Under the pieces are notes generated by a model. That model did no database searches and had not been told where the DNA came from. It saw only the letters and a list, made by a program, of their open reading frames with translations. The position numbers and the translations under genes are program-made. Positions 7,792 through 14,832 of a stretch of 18,335 nt of DNA are shown here, in pieces. The stretch comes from an uncultured euryarchaeote (GTDB taxonomy: Archaea > Thermoplasmatota > Thermoplasmata > UBA10834), in the NCBI GenBank assembly GCA_937872085.1, contig CALMQK010000142.1:1-18335 (forward strand). The letters are read 5' to 3'. Each line of letters starts with the position of its first letter. Position 1 is the first letter of the stretch.

Positions 7792-7867
7792 CCTAAGTAC
7801 TCTCCGCTTGACGCTGGGCATCCCACCCCTTGCTTAGCAAAGGTGTTGCCACAGCATTATCCCCTCG

Positions 7868-7880
7868 CCGTTTATAACGG
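7868..7880 (-). promoter_or_regulatory. palindromic TATA box upstream of purH
   Basis: The minus strand reads CCGTTATAAACGG: a TATA element (TTATAAA) centred within a perfect inverted repeat, CCGTT/AACGG. It lies about 50 nt upstream of the nearer candidate purH start and about 80 nt upstream of the other. Protein binding at the palindrome would block TBP, so it could act as an operator; this is inference only. Confidence 0.5.
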
Positions 7881-7934
7881 TTTCGCGGCCGTGGCCAGGC
7901 ATGATGACATCCATTGAACGAATCGTTGACCGGT

Positions 7935-8855
7935 TCACTGGAATGTCGGTCTGGGCAACAGTCCGGCCATCTCGACGATCTTGGGAACGATCTCTTCCCA
8001 GGCGACGGCCATTATGTGCACTCCGTGGACGCCCTTCACCGTCTTGAGGTGCTCGATCTGCTCGATGCAGAGCTTGATGCCTTCCTCCTTGGGGTCCTTG
8101 GCGTTCTTCATCCGGTCCACGATCTCGTTGGGTACTATCATCCCGGGGACCTTGTTCTTCATGTACCTCGCGGCCCCGGCGGACTTCATCGGTATGACCC
8201 CTGCGAGGATGTGTATCTTCTTGTCGAGTCCTCGCGACCTCACCTCGTCCATGAACTTCTCGAACATGACCATATCGAATATTGCCTGCGTCTGGCAGAA
8301 GTCCGCCCCTGCAGCGACCTTCTTGGCGAGCCGCGATACCCTATACTCGTATGGGGTGGCGAAGGGGTTCTCGGCACAGCCGAGGTACGTCCTAGGCGGG
8401 TCCTTGACCACTTCTCCCCCGACCTGCCTGCCCTCGCGTCTGAGTTGGTCGAACACCTGAAGCTCGACTATCGAGTCGAAATCGAACACGTTCTTTGCGG
8501 GCTTCTCGTTGCCGAATATCTGATGGTCTCCCGTGAGGCATAGCACGTTCTTGATGCCCAGGGCCGCAGCTCCGAACAGGTCGCTCTGAAGCGCGATCCT
8601 GTTCCTGTCCCTGCAGGTCATCTGGATGACCGGCTCGATCCCCTCGCGCATGATTATGACTGCGCTGGCTATGCTGGACAATCTCACGACCGCGGTCTGG
8701 TTGTCGGTCAGGTTGAACGCATCTGCAGAGCCCTTCATCATCTTGGCGTGGTGCGTGAGAGGTTCAGGGTTCGCGGATTGGGGCGGGCCTATCTCGGCCG
8801 TGACGGCGAACTTCCCCGATTCGAAGACCTTCTCGAGGTTGCTGCCCGCCTTCAT
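7935..8855 (-). CDS. metF: methylenetetrahydrofolate reductase, catalytic subunit MetF
   Basis: MetF reduces 5,10-methylene-THF to 5-methyl-THF, the last step of the folate methyl branch. The 306-residue TIM-barrel protein shows the family landmarks: TAEIGPP with the catalytic Glu near residue 21, the folate/FAD signature MTCRDRNRIALQSDL (79-93), NVLCLTGDH (103-111) and GADFCQTQAIFD. It ends at the usual length for the short prokaryotic form without the NAD(P)H-regulatory domain. The ATG overlaps the metV stop as ATGA, with GGAGG just upstream, so translation is coupled to metV. As the last gene of the hdrA-hdrA-mvhD-metV-metF operon, its electrons probably arrive through MetV and the flavin/Fe-S proteins rather than directly from NADH. 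Confidence 0.93.
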   Translation of the reverse strand: MKAGSNLEKVFESGKFAVTAEIGPPQSANPEPLTHHAKMMKGSADAFNLTDNQTAVVRLSSIASAVIIMREGIEPVIQMTCRDRNRIALQSDLFGAAALGIKNVLCLTGDHQIFGNEKPAKNVFDFDSIVELQVFDQLRREGRQVGGEVVKDPPRTYLGCAENPFATPYEYRVSRLAKKVAAGADFCQTQAIFDMVMFEKFMDEVRSRGLDKKIHILAGVIPMKSAGAARYMKNKVPGMIVPNEIVDRMKNAKDPKEEGIKLCIEQIEHLKTVKGVHGVHIMAVAWEEIVPKIVEMAGLLPRPTFQ

Positions 8856-9556
8856 TGGATCGCCTCCTTGCCCTTCTTCTGGTGCGGGGTGAGTTTCGCG
8901 TCCTCGCGCACATATGTCCTGCGCCCGCCCGCGTGGCTCGTGGACCAGTCCTTGGCCGGTGTGACCTTCTCGATGAGCTCGAGTCGGTTCTGGATCTTCA
9001 ACCTGTCATAGATGGCCGACCAGGCGCAGTCGGTGTCGAGATTGACCTCGCACTTCCTGTTGGCCGAGCCCCCGCAAGGGCCGTTCAGCATGCTCTTCGC
9101 GCACCTCGAGATCGGGCATATCCCGCCCGTGGTGTGGATTATGCAGTTCCCGCACCCGACGCACTTCTCCGACCATACGCCCTGCTCCTCAGGAACGCCG
9201 AAGATGCCGGTGTTCAACCCAGGGAACGTCACGTGTGATGGGTACATGTCCCCGATCGTCTGCGCGCCCAGCGAGCAGGCCATGGATAGCGTGATATCCG
9301 ACCCGAGGACCTTGTCCTCGACCTCCTTGACCCACTCCTTCTCGCACTGCCTCTCGACCACGAGCGCCTCGAACTCCTGGTCCCTGCCCTCCTTCTTGTT
9401 CTTCACCTTGAGGGCCGAGACTAGCATCTTGACCTCCTTCTCGCCTCCGGCGAGGCAGATGGCGACGCAGCTCCTGCAGCCTATGACAGAGACTCGTTTG
9501 TAAGGCGCGACCATCTCCGCGATCTCATTGAGGGGCTTCCTCTTCGCCACTATCAT
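8852..9556 (-). CDS. metV: MetV, zinc/iron-sulfur partner subunit of methylene-THF reductase
   Basis: The 234-residue protein is rich in cysteine. The N-terminal part has GCRSCVAICLAGGEKEV (26-42) with C27, C30 and C34. The C-terminal part has CVGCGNC (132-138), TGGICPISRCAKSMLNGPCGGS (143-164), then CEV and CAW (169, 177). This is the MetV / methylene-THF reductase C-terminal family pattern. In acetogens MetV is the essential partner of MetF, has several Fe-S/Zn sites, and links MetF to HdrA-MvhD-type electron carriers. ATGA overlaps on both sides, with mvhD upstream and metF downstream, indicate a tightly coupled stoichiometric complex. Confidence 0.92.
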   Translation of the reverse strand: MIVAKRKPLNEIAEMVAPYKRVSVIGCRSCVAICLAGGEKEVKMLVSALKVKNKKEGRDQEFEALVVERQCEKEWVKEVEDKVLGSDITLSMACSLGAQTIGDMYPSHVTFPGLNTGIFGVPEEQGVWSEKCVGCGNCIIHTTGGICPISRCAKSMLNGPCGGSANRKCEVNLDTDCAWSAIYDRLKIQNRLELIEKVTPAKDWSTSHAGGRRTYVREDAKLTPHQKKGKEAIQ

Positions 9557-9966
9557 TGCTTCTCACCCCCGATAGGGCCGAGCTTCTTCGCCAGTGCGAC
9601 CATCTTCGAGACGATCTCCGGGAACATCCATGCATTCGTCGAGGCGGAGTTGAACATCTCGACGCGCTCCTTCTCGACGCCCACCTCAGAGAGCATCTGC
9701 TTGACGTACTCCACGCGCTTCCTGCCCTCGATCGAGCCGGTGTCGTAGTAGCAGTTCTTCTCGAGGCATCCGAGGACGAACACGCAGTCGGCGCCATCTT
9801 CGAGTGCCTTCAGTATGTGCATGCCGTCGACCCTGCCCGTGCACGGGACCTGAACCAACCTGACGCTGGCGTCGAATTCCTTCCCGCTCCTGGCGGAAAG
9901 GACGGCCGCGTCCATCCCGTGCCGCTCGCAGCAGAACCCGACGACCTTCGGCTTTCTCCCGGCCAT
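9553..9966 (-). CDS. mvhD: MvhD-type hydrogenase/heterodisulfide reductase iron-sulfur subunit
   Basis: The 137-residue product has the MvhD [2Fe-2S] domain cysteines: FCC (11-13), PCTGR (41-45) and GCLEKNCYY (66-74). In methanogens MvhD passes electrons between a hydrogenase or formate dehydrogenase and HdrA. In acetogen metVF clusters it accompanies HdrA without a hydrogenase. In sulfate reducers the same domain is fused to the C-terminus of QmoB. Here it is separate and follows the QmoB-like HdrA gene by a 1-base stop/start overlap (TGATG), as if a QmoB fusion were split into two cistrons. It overlaps metV by four bases downstream. No hydrogenase subunits are nearby. Confidence 0.92.
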   Translation of the reverse strand: MAGRKPKVVGFCCERHGMDAAVLSARSGKEFDASVRLVQVPCTGRVDGMHILKALEDGADCVFVLGCLEKNCYYDTGSIEGRKRVEYVKQMLSEVGVEKERVEMFNSASTNAWMFPEIVSKMVALAKKLGPIGGEKQ

Positions 9967-11546
9967 CAGAAGTCACCTCCGAGGAGCTCGCGCGCTTGAG
10001 CCATGATCTGGTCATCGGTGTAGTGATGGAGCTCGATCGCCTTGCTCGGGCAGATGCCTACGCACATGCCGCATCCCTGGCAGAGCTGCTCCTTGATCTC
10101 GGCCTTGCTCGCGGTGCCGATGAAGGGCGCCTCGTACGGGCAGGTCCTGATGCAGGTCAAGCACGCGGAGCACTTCTCCTGCGTGACCTGCGCCACCGAC
10201 CCCCCGAACTCTATCTCGCCCTTCGCGACGAACTCCCCGGCCATGGAACCGGCCGCCTCGCCCTCGGCCTTCGCGACCTCATTGGACTTCGGGAACAGCG
10301 CGGAACCGCACACGAATATGCCGGGCCTAGGGGTCGTGACGGGCCATCTCTGGATGCTGCCGCGCCTGACCCCGCCATCGACGGACATCGGGATCCTAAG
10401 CGCGTCGGCGATGGCCTGGTTGTCCTGGTTCGCGGGGATGGATGAGAACACTAGCGTCCCGATCTTGATGCTCAGGACATCGCCTTGGGCGAAGTCCTTG
10501 ACGATTAGATTGGTCGGTTCCTTGGGATCGATCTTCGGCACTGCCGACTTGTCGTACCTGACGAACTTGATCCCGAGGTCGGCGGCTTCCTTGTATGCCA
10601 GCTCCGAAAGTCCGAAAGCCCTCATCTCCTGGAATATCACGAAGACTTGCGTCTCGCGGGCCTTCCTCTTGAGCTGCAGGGCAGTCTCGAGGGTGTCGTC
10701 CCACGCATAATCCTGGACCTTCATCGTCTTCCCGGTAGGGTCGGGCGTGTCGACGAACACGACCGGTCCCTTCGGGACAGAGCCCGCTTGGAGATGCTCG
10801 TGGAGCTTGTACAGCGGCATGGCGTCCTTCACCGCCTTGGCGAGCGGACCCTTGAGCTGTGTCCACCCTCCGCCGGTCGCGATCACGACAGCTGCAGCGT
10901 CAAGGTTCTCGATCTTGTCTCCGGCCTTGATCGTCAATTGGTAATTGCCTCCGTAGCCTTTCGCGCCGACCACCTGCGAGTGTGGCATGACGATCCCGGG
11001 GGCCTTGAGGGACTTCCCGGTCTTCTCGATCAGGATGGTGTGAGCTCCGGTCTTCGCCGCCGCATGTGCCGCTGCCTGTCCCGAAGCGCCCGCGCCGATG
11101 ATGACGACGTTCTTCGTCTTCATTGCCTCGGTCTGCTTCTCGAGAGGAGCCAGAAGTCTCGCGCGCGCGAGAGACGCAGCGAGCATCGTCTCCGCCTTGA
11201 GCTGTGCTCTCTCCGGCTCACTGGCGTGAGGCAGCAACGCCTCTTCCCGGATGTTGACGATCTCGATCATGAACTCGTTGATCCCGGCTCTCCTGTATGC
11301 TTTGAATAGCGCCGGGTCGATGTCCTTCTTGTGACAGGCCAGGATGACCGCCCGGTCGACCTCTGCCTCTTTAGCGTTGTTGACGACCGCCGGGAGTCCC
11401 TTCCCGTCACATATGGCATCGACCATCATGACCGAGACGACGTTGCACGACTCCTCCGCGAGCTTCCTCAGTCTCTCGATGTTCAGGACTGCTGGCAACT
11501 CCGTGCAGCACTTGCACAAGATGACTTGGATGGATGCGGCCTTCAT
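9966..11546 (-). CDS. HdrA-type FAD/iron-sulfur protein, QmoB-like
   Basis: The domain order over 526 residues is as follows. An N-terminal HdrA domain (1-130) includes CKCC (11-14) and the family-typical VDRAVILACHKKD and VNIREEALLPHAS. A thioredoxin-reductase-like FAD domain begins NVVIIGAGASGQ (146-157) and ends near IFVCGSALFPKS. Two C-terminal [4Fe-4S] ferredoxin motifs are CSACLTCIRTCP (459-470) and CQGCGMCVGICP (489-500). The usual HdrA cysteine cluster in the FAD domain (CVGSR...YCS..CC) is absent: the aligned segment reads VVFVDTPDPTGK followed by WDDTLETALQLKRK. With the downstream mvhD it matches QmoB in content. It is coupled by ATGA to the upstream HdrA gene. Role inferred: electron conduit, possibly a bifurcating flavin, for MetVF. 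Confidence 0.88.
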   Translation of the reverse strand: MKAASIQVILCKCCTELPAVLNIERLRKLAEESCNVVSVMMVDAICDGKGLPAVVNNAKEAEVDRAVILACHKKDIDPALFKAYRRAGINEFMIEIVNIREEALLPHASEPERAQLKAETMLAASLARARLLAPLEKQTEAMKTKNVVIIGAGASGQAAAHAAAKTGAHTILIEKTGKSLKAPGIVMPHSQVVGAKGYGGNYQLTIKAGDKIENLDAAAVVIATGGGWTQLKGPLAKAVKDAMPLYKLHEHLQAGSVPKGPVVFVDTPDPTGKTMKVQDYAWDDTLETALQLKRKARETQVFVIFQEMRAFGLSELAYKEAADLGIKFVRYDKSAVPKIDPKEPTNLIVKDFAQGDVLSIKIGTLVFSSIPANQDNQAIADALRIPMSVDGGVRRGSIQRWPVTTPRPGIFVCGSALFPKSNEVAKAEGEAAGSMAGEFVAKGEIEFGGSVAQVTQEKCSACLTCIRTCPYEAPFIGTASKAEIKEQLCQGCGMCVGICPSKAIELHHYTDDQIMAQARELLGGDF

Positions 11547-12772
11547 TGGCTCGCCCCCCTGTGCATCCTAGACGCAGCCGCGATCGCCCGCACCGCGGTC
11601 TCCTCGATGTCCATCGGCTCGGTCACCGCTCCGACCACGTACACCCCTCTGCTCTCCAGCTCCATGGAGCCGGGAGCGAAACCCATCTGCGATGTCTGGA
11701 TTCCCAGAGACTTGGCCAGCTCGGTGGACGCGCCTGCCGGCTTCATGCCCACTGACAGGATTATCAGGTCGTACTCCTGCTCAGTGATGTCCAGGTCGGT
11801 CTCGCTAGCAGCCCGAAGCGCGAGCTTGCCGTCCTTCCCGAGGTTGACTGCTGCGGGCATCGTCCTGAGCAGCTTGACGGTCTTCTTGCTCTTCGCCCAG
11901 AGCTTGAACTCGTCCTGGGGCTCATAGAGCGTCCTCAGGTCCATGAAATAGAAATCGAGGTTGATCTCCGGGTCGGTGTCGAGGAGCATCTGGGAGATCT
12001 TGGTAGCGTATTTGCAGCAGAACTTGGAGCAGTACTCGACCCCCAGCTTGACGGACCTCGAGCCTACGCACTGGACCACGGCTATCCTCTTCGGGGCCTT
12101 GCCGTCGGAGGGCCTCAACAGCTTGCCATTCTCGTTCAGGATCCTCTCAGCGTCGACGCTAGATATGACATCCTTCAGCGTTCCGCAGCCGAGCCTGGAA
12201 ATCTCGCATGCATCGACCGGGTCGATCCCGGTCGCGTATACTATCGCTGAGACGTTCCTCGTCACGTTCTTTGCTCGGTCCTCGTAGTCTACCGCCTTCG
12301 TCGGACATACTTGAGCGCACTTCTCGCACTTGCCCTTCTTGAAGTGGAGGCATTTCGATCGGTCTATCCAATGGATCCTAGGCTGGCCGCTCCCAGTCGG
12401 TGGGAAGATCGCCTTTCCATCGACCGGGCACACGGCGACGCACTTCCCGCAGCCGTTGCAGTCATCGGTGACGTATCTCGGCGAGCTCTTGATCTTGACA
12501 GAATAGCCGTGCTCGGATTTCTCGGCGGAGGCGACCTCGGACAGCAGCAGGACCTCGGCTGAGGGTTCCTTGAGGACCTCGTTCGCTCGGTCGATGGCGA
12601 AGCACACGCCGCAATTCCTGCATTCCACGATGCCTTTGCAGGTCAGCTCGCGCGCGTTTCCGCCCAGGGATTCCTTCTTCTCGACGAGTACGACCTCGGC
12701 TCCTCTGTCGACAAGAGATTTCGCCGCGGTCAATCCCGCGGGACCCCCTCCAATTACGAGGACTTGGTTCAT
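11543..12772 (-). CDS. HdrA-type FAD/iron-sulfur protein, QmoA-like
   Basis: The 409-residue product is about the size of QmoA. It starts directly with an FAD dinucleotide-binding motif, VLVIGGGPAGLTAA (4-17), and LGGNA, and so lacks the N-terminal HdrA domain found in its neighbour. Cysteine groups follow: C45/C51/C54/C57, a ferredoxin motif CNGCGKCVAVCP (105-116) and a variant CLHFKKGKCEKCAQVCP (141-157). The HdrA-specific cluster site CVGSRSVKLGVEYCSKFCC gives C235, C248, C252 and C253. The C-terminus (GVYVVGAVTEPMDIEE) closes the FAD domain. GGAGG lies six bases before the ATG, making this the first gene of the five-gene operon. The two HdrA-type proteins are complementary in their cofactor sites, which suggests a heterodimer as in QmoA-QmoB. 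Confidence 0.88.
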   Translation of the reverse strand: MNQVLVIGGGPAGLTAAKSLVDRGAEVVLVEKKESLGGNARELTCKGIVECRNCGVCFAIDRANEVLKEPSAEVLLLSEVASAEKSEHGYSVKIKSSPRYVTDDCNGCGKCVAVCPVDGKAIFPPTGSGQPRIHWIDRSKCLHFKKGKCEKCAQVCPTKAVDYEDRAKNVTRNVSAIVYATGIDPVDACEISRLGCGTLKDVISSVDAERILNENGKLLRPSDGKAPKRIAVVQCVGSRSVKLGVEYCSKFCCKYATKISQMLLDTDPEINLDFYFMDLRTLYEPQDEFKLWAKSKKTVKLLRTMPAAVNLGKDGKLALRAASETDLDITEQEYDLIILSVGMKPAGASTELAKSLGIQTSQMGFAPGSMELESRGVYVVGAVTEPMDIEETAVRAIAAASRMHRGASQ

Positions 12773-12798
12773 TGTGACCCTCCTGTGATGGTCTTTAT

Positions 12799-12829
12799 TG
12801 GACTTCTACCCACTGTCCAGTGGGGTCCA
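12799..12829 (-). promoter_or_regulatory. hairpin in the 5' leader of the hdrA-mvhD-metVF operon
   Basis: A perfect 7-bp stem, CCCACTG (12809-12815) with CAGTGGG (12818-12824), is extended by an outer TGGAC (12799-12803)/GTCCA (12825-12829) helix across an internal bulge. It lies 27 nt upstream of the first ATG and just upstream of the GGAGG ribosome-binding site. If transcription starts from the TTTTATC box near 12856-12862, the hairpin would sit at the very 5' end of the mRNA. It could stabilise the transcript or, as DNA, act as an operator. Its function is inferred. Confidence 0.45.
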
Positions 12830-12851
12830 GACAAGCCAGCTAGTGCCGTCC

Positions 12852-12869
12852 GAGAGATAAAAGCTCTCC
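12852..12869 (-). promoter_or_regulatory. probable TATA box for the hdrA-mvhD-metVF operon
   Basis: The minus strand reads GGAGAGCTTTTATCTCTC: a TATA-like CTTTTATC flanked by short inverted arms, GAGAG/CTCTC. A start near 12830 gives a leader of about 57 nt. A second A/T-rich box (AATAAAGA, 12792-12799) is closer to the ATG and would give an almost leaderless mRNA, leaving the ribosome-binding site at the extreme end, so it is less likely. Confidence 0.4.
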
Positions 12870-12905
12870 CCTTTGACATTTGGAAATGAAAGAGGTTTGA
12901 ATCCC

Positions 12906-12922
12906 CCGAGCCAGCGGCTCGG
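12906..12922 (-). terminator. inverted repeat after fhs, possible terminator or RNA-end structure
   Basis: A perfect 7-bp stem, CCGAGCC/GGCTCGG, with a 3-nt loop begins 17 nt past the fhs stop codon. On the minus strand no clean U-tract follows it directly (GGGGATTCAAACCTCTTTC), so intrinsic termination is only possible. It may instead mark a processed 3' end. If it does not terminate transcription, fhs and the hdrA operon would be co-transcribed. Confidence 0.4.
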
Positions 12923-12938
12923 AGGTTTTGGTAGTCGT

Positions 12939-14657
12939 TCAGTTCAGACCCGTGATGTGGCCATTGTCGTCGATGTTGATCTTCTCCGCGACGGGTTCCA
13001 CGGGCAGGCCTGGCATGGTCGACAGCTCTCCGGTGATCGGGACGATGAATCCCGCACCCGCGGATAGCCTGACCTCTCTAACCGTCAACCTCCAGCCCCT
13101 GGGCGCTCCTTTCACCTTCGGGTCGTCGGTGATCGAGAGTTGAGTCTTTGCCATGCATATCGGGAGCTTGTCGTTCCCATTCTTCTCGATGGTCGCGATG
13201 TTCTGCGGGGCGGTCCCGACATAGACAACGCCGTCCGCGCCGTAGATCTCCTTCGCGATGATCTCGATCTTCTGCTTGATCGGGAGCTTCTCATCGTAGA
13301 GACAGTGGAAGTTCGACTTCTCCTTCTCGATGCATTCGAGCACGGCCTTCGCGAGCTCTACTCCGCCCTTGCCGCCTTCCGCATACACTCGTGAGTGAGC
13401 AGAGCGCACGCCTATCTTGTCGCAGTGCTTCTTGCAGAGGTCCAGTTCTGCTTGGGTGTCCGTCGGGAATCTGTTGAGCGCGACGACCACGGGCACACCG
13501 AACTTCTTCATGTTCTCGATGTGCTTGTCGAGGTTGGCGAATCCCTTCTCGAGGTATTCGAGGTGCTTCTTCTCCTCCTCCTTCGTGGGGACATTCTTTG
13601 CCAGAAGTATCGCGAGCTCGTCCTCGGACATGCCGCCGTGCATCTTGAGCGCTCTTACGCTCGAGACGATGACCGTCACATCGGGTTTGAGCCCGGCTGT
13701 CCTGCAGACGATGTCGTAGAATTTCTCCCCACCCAGGTCCGCGGCGAATCCGCCCTCGGTGATGACATAGTCGGCCATCTTTAGCGCGTACTTCGTCGCG
13801 ATGATGGAGCTGTTCCCGTGGGCGATGTTCGCGAACGGAGCTCCGTGGATGAACGCCGGCTGGCCCTCGAGGGTCTGCACAAGGTTCGGAGCGATCGCAT
13901 CCTTCAGGAGCAGGCACATAGCGCCGACACCCTTCAGCTTGTCTGCAGTGACGGGCTTGTTGTCGTAGGTATAGCCGACGACGACCTTCCCCAGCCTCTG
14001 CCGGAGGTCGGCCATGTCCTTTGAGAGCGCGAGTATTGCCATGATCTCGGATGCGACAGTGATGTCGAACCCGCTCTCGTGGGGTATGCCGCCGTCCTTC
14101 CTGCCACCGAGCCCGACAACGATCTTCCTCAGCTCTCGGGCATTCATGTCCATGACCTTCCTCAGGACCACTCTCGTCGGGTCGAGACCTAGGGTGTTCC
14201 TCTTGCACATGTGGTTCTCGACGAGAACGGACAGAAGGTTGTGAGCGGTGCCCACTGCGTGGATGTCGCCTGTGAAGTGCAGGTCGATGTCCCACATCGG
14301 ATAGACCTGGGAGTTGCCGCCACCGGTGGCGCCACCCTTGATGCCGAAGGTCGGGCCCAGCGAGGGCTGCCTCAGCGAGAGCATGACCTTCTTGCCCAGC
14401 ACGCCAAAGGCCTGGCATAGGCCTATTGATGTGACGGTCTTTCCTTCACCTGCCTTCGTTGCTGTTATTGCAGTCACGAAGATGAGCTTGCCATCTTTGT
14501 TCTTGTCGAACTTCTTCAGGACGTCCAGGGTCACCTTGGCCTTGTACTTCCCATAGAATTCGAGGTCGTCTCGAGACAGACCTACCTTCTTGGCGATCTC
14601 CTCGATATGCTGCACCTTCGCTTCCTGCGCTATTTCAATGTCTGGCTTCATGGCCAT
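12939..14657 (-). CDS. fhs: formate-tetrahydrofolate ligase (10-formyl-THF synthetase)
   Basis: Fhs makes 10-formyl-THF from formate, THF and ATP, the entry step of the folate methyl branch. Family marks are the P-loop-like ATKAGEGKT (66-74), the first signature LRQPSLGPTFGIKGGATGGG (95-114), WDIDLHFTGDIHA and the second signature SSVRALKMHGG. The 572-residue length from MAMKPDIE is near the family norm. ATG at 14657 is preferred because GGAGG (14671-14667) lies nine bases upstream; an ATG two codons later is possible, and a longer reading from 14735 would cross the promoter. The gene lies 166 bp upstream of the hdrA-metVF operon on the same strand and is divergent from folD. Fhs is common in bacteria and patchy in archaea, which suggests ancestral transfer. 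Confidence 0.97.
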   Translation of the reverse strand: MAMKPDIEIAQEAKVQHIEEIAKKVGLSRDDLEFYGKYKAKVTLDVLKKFDKNKDGKLIFVTAITATKAGEGKTVTSIGLCQAFGVLGKKVMLSLRQPSLGPTFGIKGGATGGGNSQVYPMWDIDLHFTGDIHAVGTAHNLLSVLVENHMCKRNTLGLDPTRVVLRKVMDMNARELRKIVVGLGGRKDGGIPHESGFDITVASEIMAILALSKDMADLRQRLGKVVVGYTYDNKPVTADKLKGVGAMCLLLKDAIAPNLVQTLEGQPAFIHGAPFANIAHGNSSIIATKYALKMADYVITEGGFAADLGGEKFYDIVCRTAGLKPDVTVIVSSVRALKMHGGMSEDELAILLAKNVPTKEEEKKHLEYLEKGFANLDKHIENMKKFGVPVVVALNRFPTDTQAELDLCKKHCDKIGVRSAHSRVYAEGGKGGVELAKAVLECIEKEKSNFHCLYDEKLPIKQKIEIIAKEIYGADGVVYVGTAPQNIATIEKNGNDKLPICMAKTQLSITDDPKVKGAPRGWRLTVREVRLSAGAGFIVPITGELSTMPGLPVEPVAEKINIDDNGHITGLN

Positions 14658-14690
14658 TAGAATTCGCCTCCGTGGAAGGGTAATAGACAC

Positions 14691-14700
14691 ACCTAAAAGA
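14691..14700 (-). promoter_or_regulatory. TATA-like box for fhs
   Basis: The minus strand reads TCTTTTAGGT, about 38 nt upstream of the fhs ATG at 14657. A start near 14670-14675 leaves a short leader containing the GGAGG site. Confidence 0.4.
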
Positions 14701-14758
14701 ACGTTTCTAGATTCTTGGCGAATATCGAGGAACAAATCGAATAAAGTCCGATTATCGC

Positions 14759-14776
14759 TCGGAATCGGTCGGAATC
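14759..14776. repeat. tandem 8-bp repeat between divergent fhs and folD, possible operator
   Basis: TCGGAATC occurs at 14759-14766 and again at 14769-14776, a 10-bp period that places both copies on the same face of the helix. Related fragments flank it (CGAATA, CGATTATCG, GCGAATTCG). It lies between the fhs and folD promoters, where one regulator could control both. A repeat this short could arise by chance. Confidence 0.4.
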
Positions 14777-14791
14777 AGCGCGAATTCGACA

Positions 14792-14804
14792 ATCTTAAGT
14801 AAAG
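14792..14804 (+). promoter_or_regulatory. TATA-like box for folD
   Basis: ATCTTAAGTAAAG lies about 35 nt before the folD ATG. Transcription would begin in the 14820s, close to the GGGGA that precedes the start codon, so the leader is very short. Confidence 0.4.
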
Positions 14805-14832
14805 CGGTTGCATCCGGTTTCTGGGGAAGACA

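Noticed and set aside
6757..7917. 386-codon open frame opposite purH
   Set aside because: It is antisense to a full-length, motif-complete PurH, is rich in Arg/His/Leu and has no family features.
7935..12772. HdrB or HdrC subunit hidden in the metVF operon
   Set aside because: No CCG-type cysteine motifs of HdrB and no separate small ferredoxin subunit like HdrC occur. All space in the operon is taken by the five called genes.
12885..12925. Possible tRNA fragment (GATTCAAACC next to a G/C hairpin)
   Set aside because: The T-loop-like string is not followed by a matching stem, and no acceptor or anticodon arm can be built around it. It is better described as an inverted repeat after fhs.
13291..14418. 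375-codon open frame within fhs in another frame
   Set aside because: Low-complexity Arg/Gly/His composition typical of frame-shifted GC-rich coding DNA; Fhs motifs are intact in the true frame.
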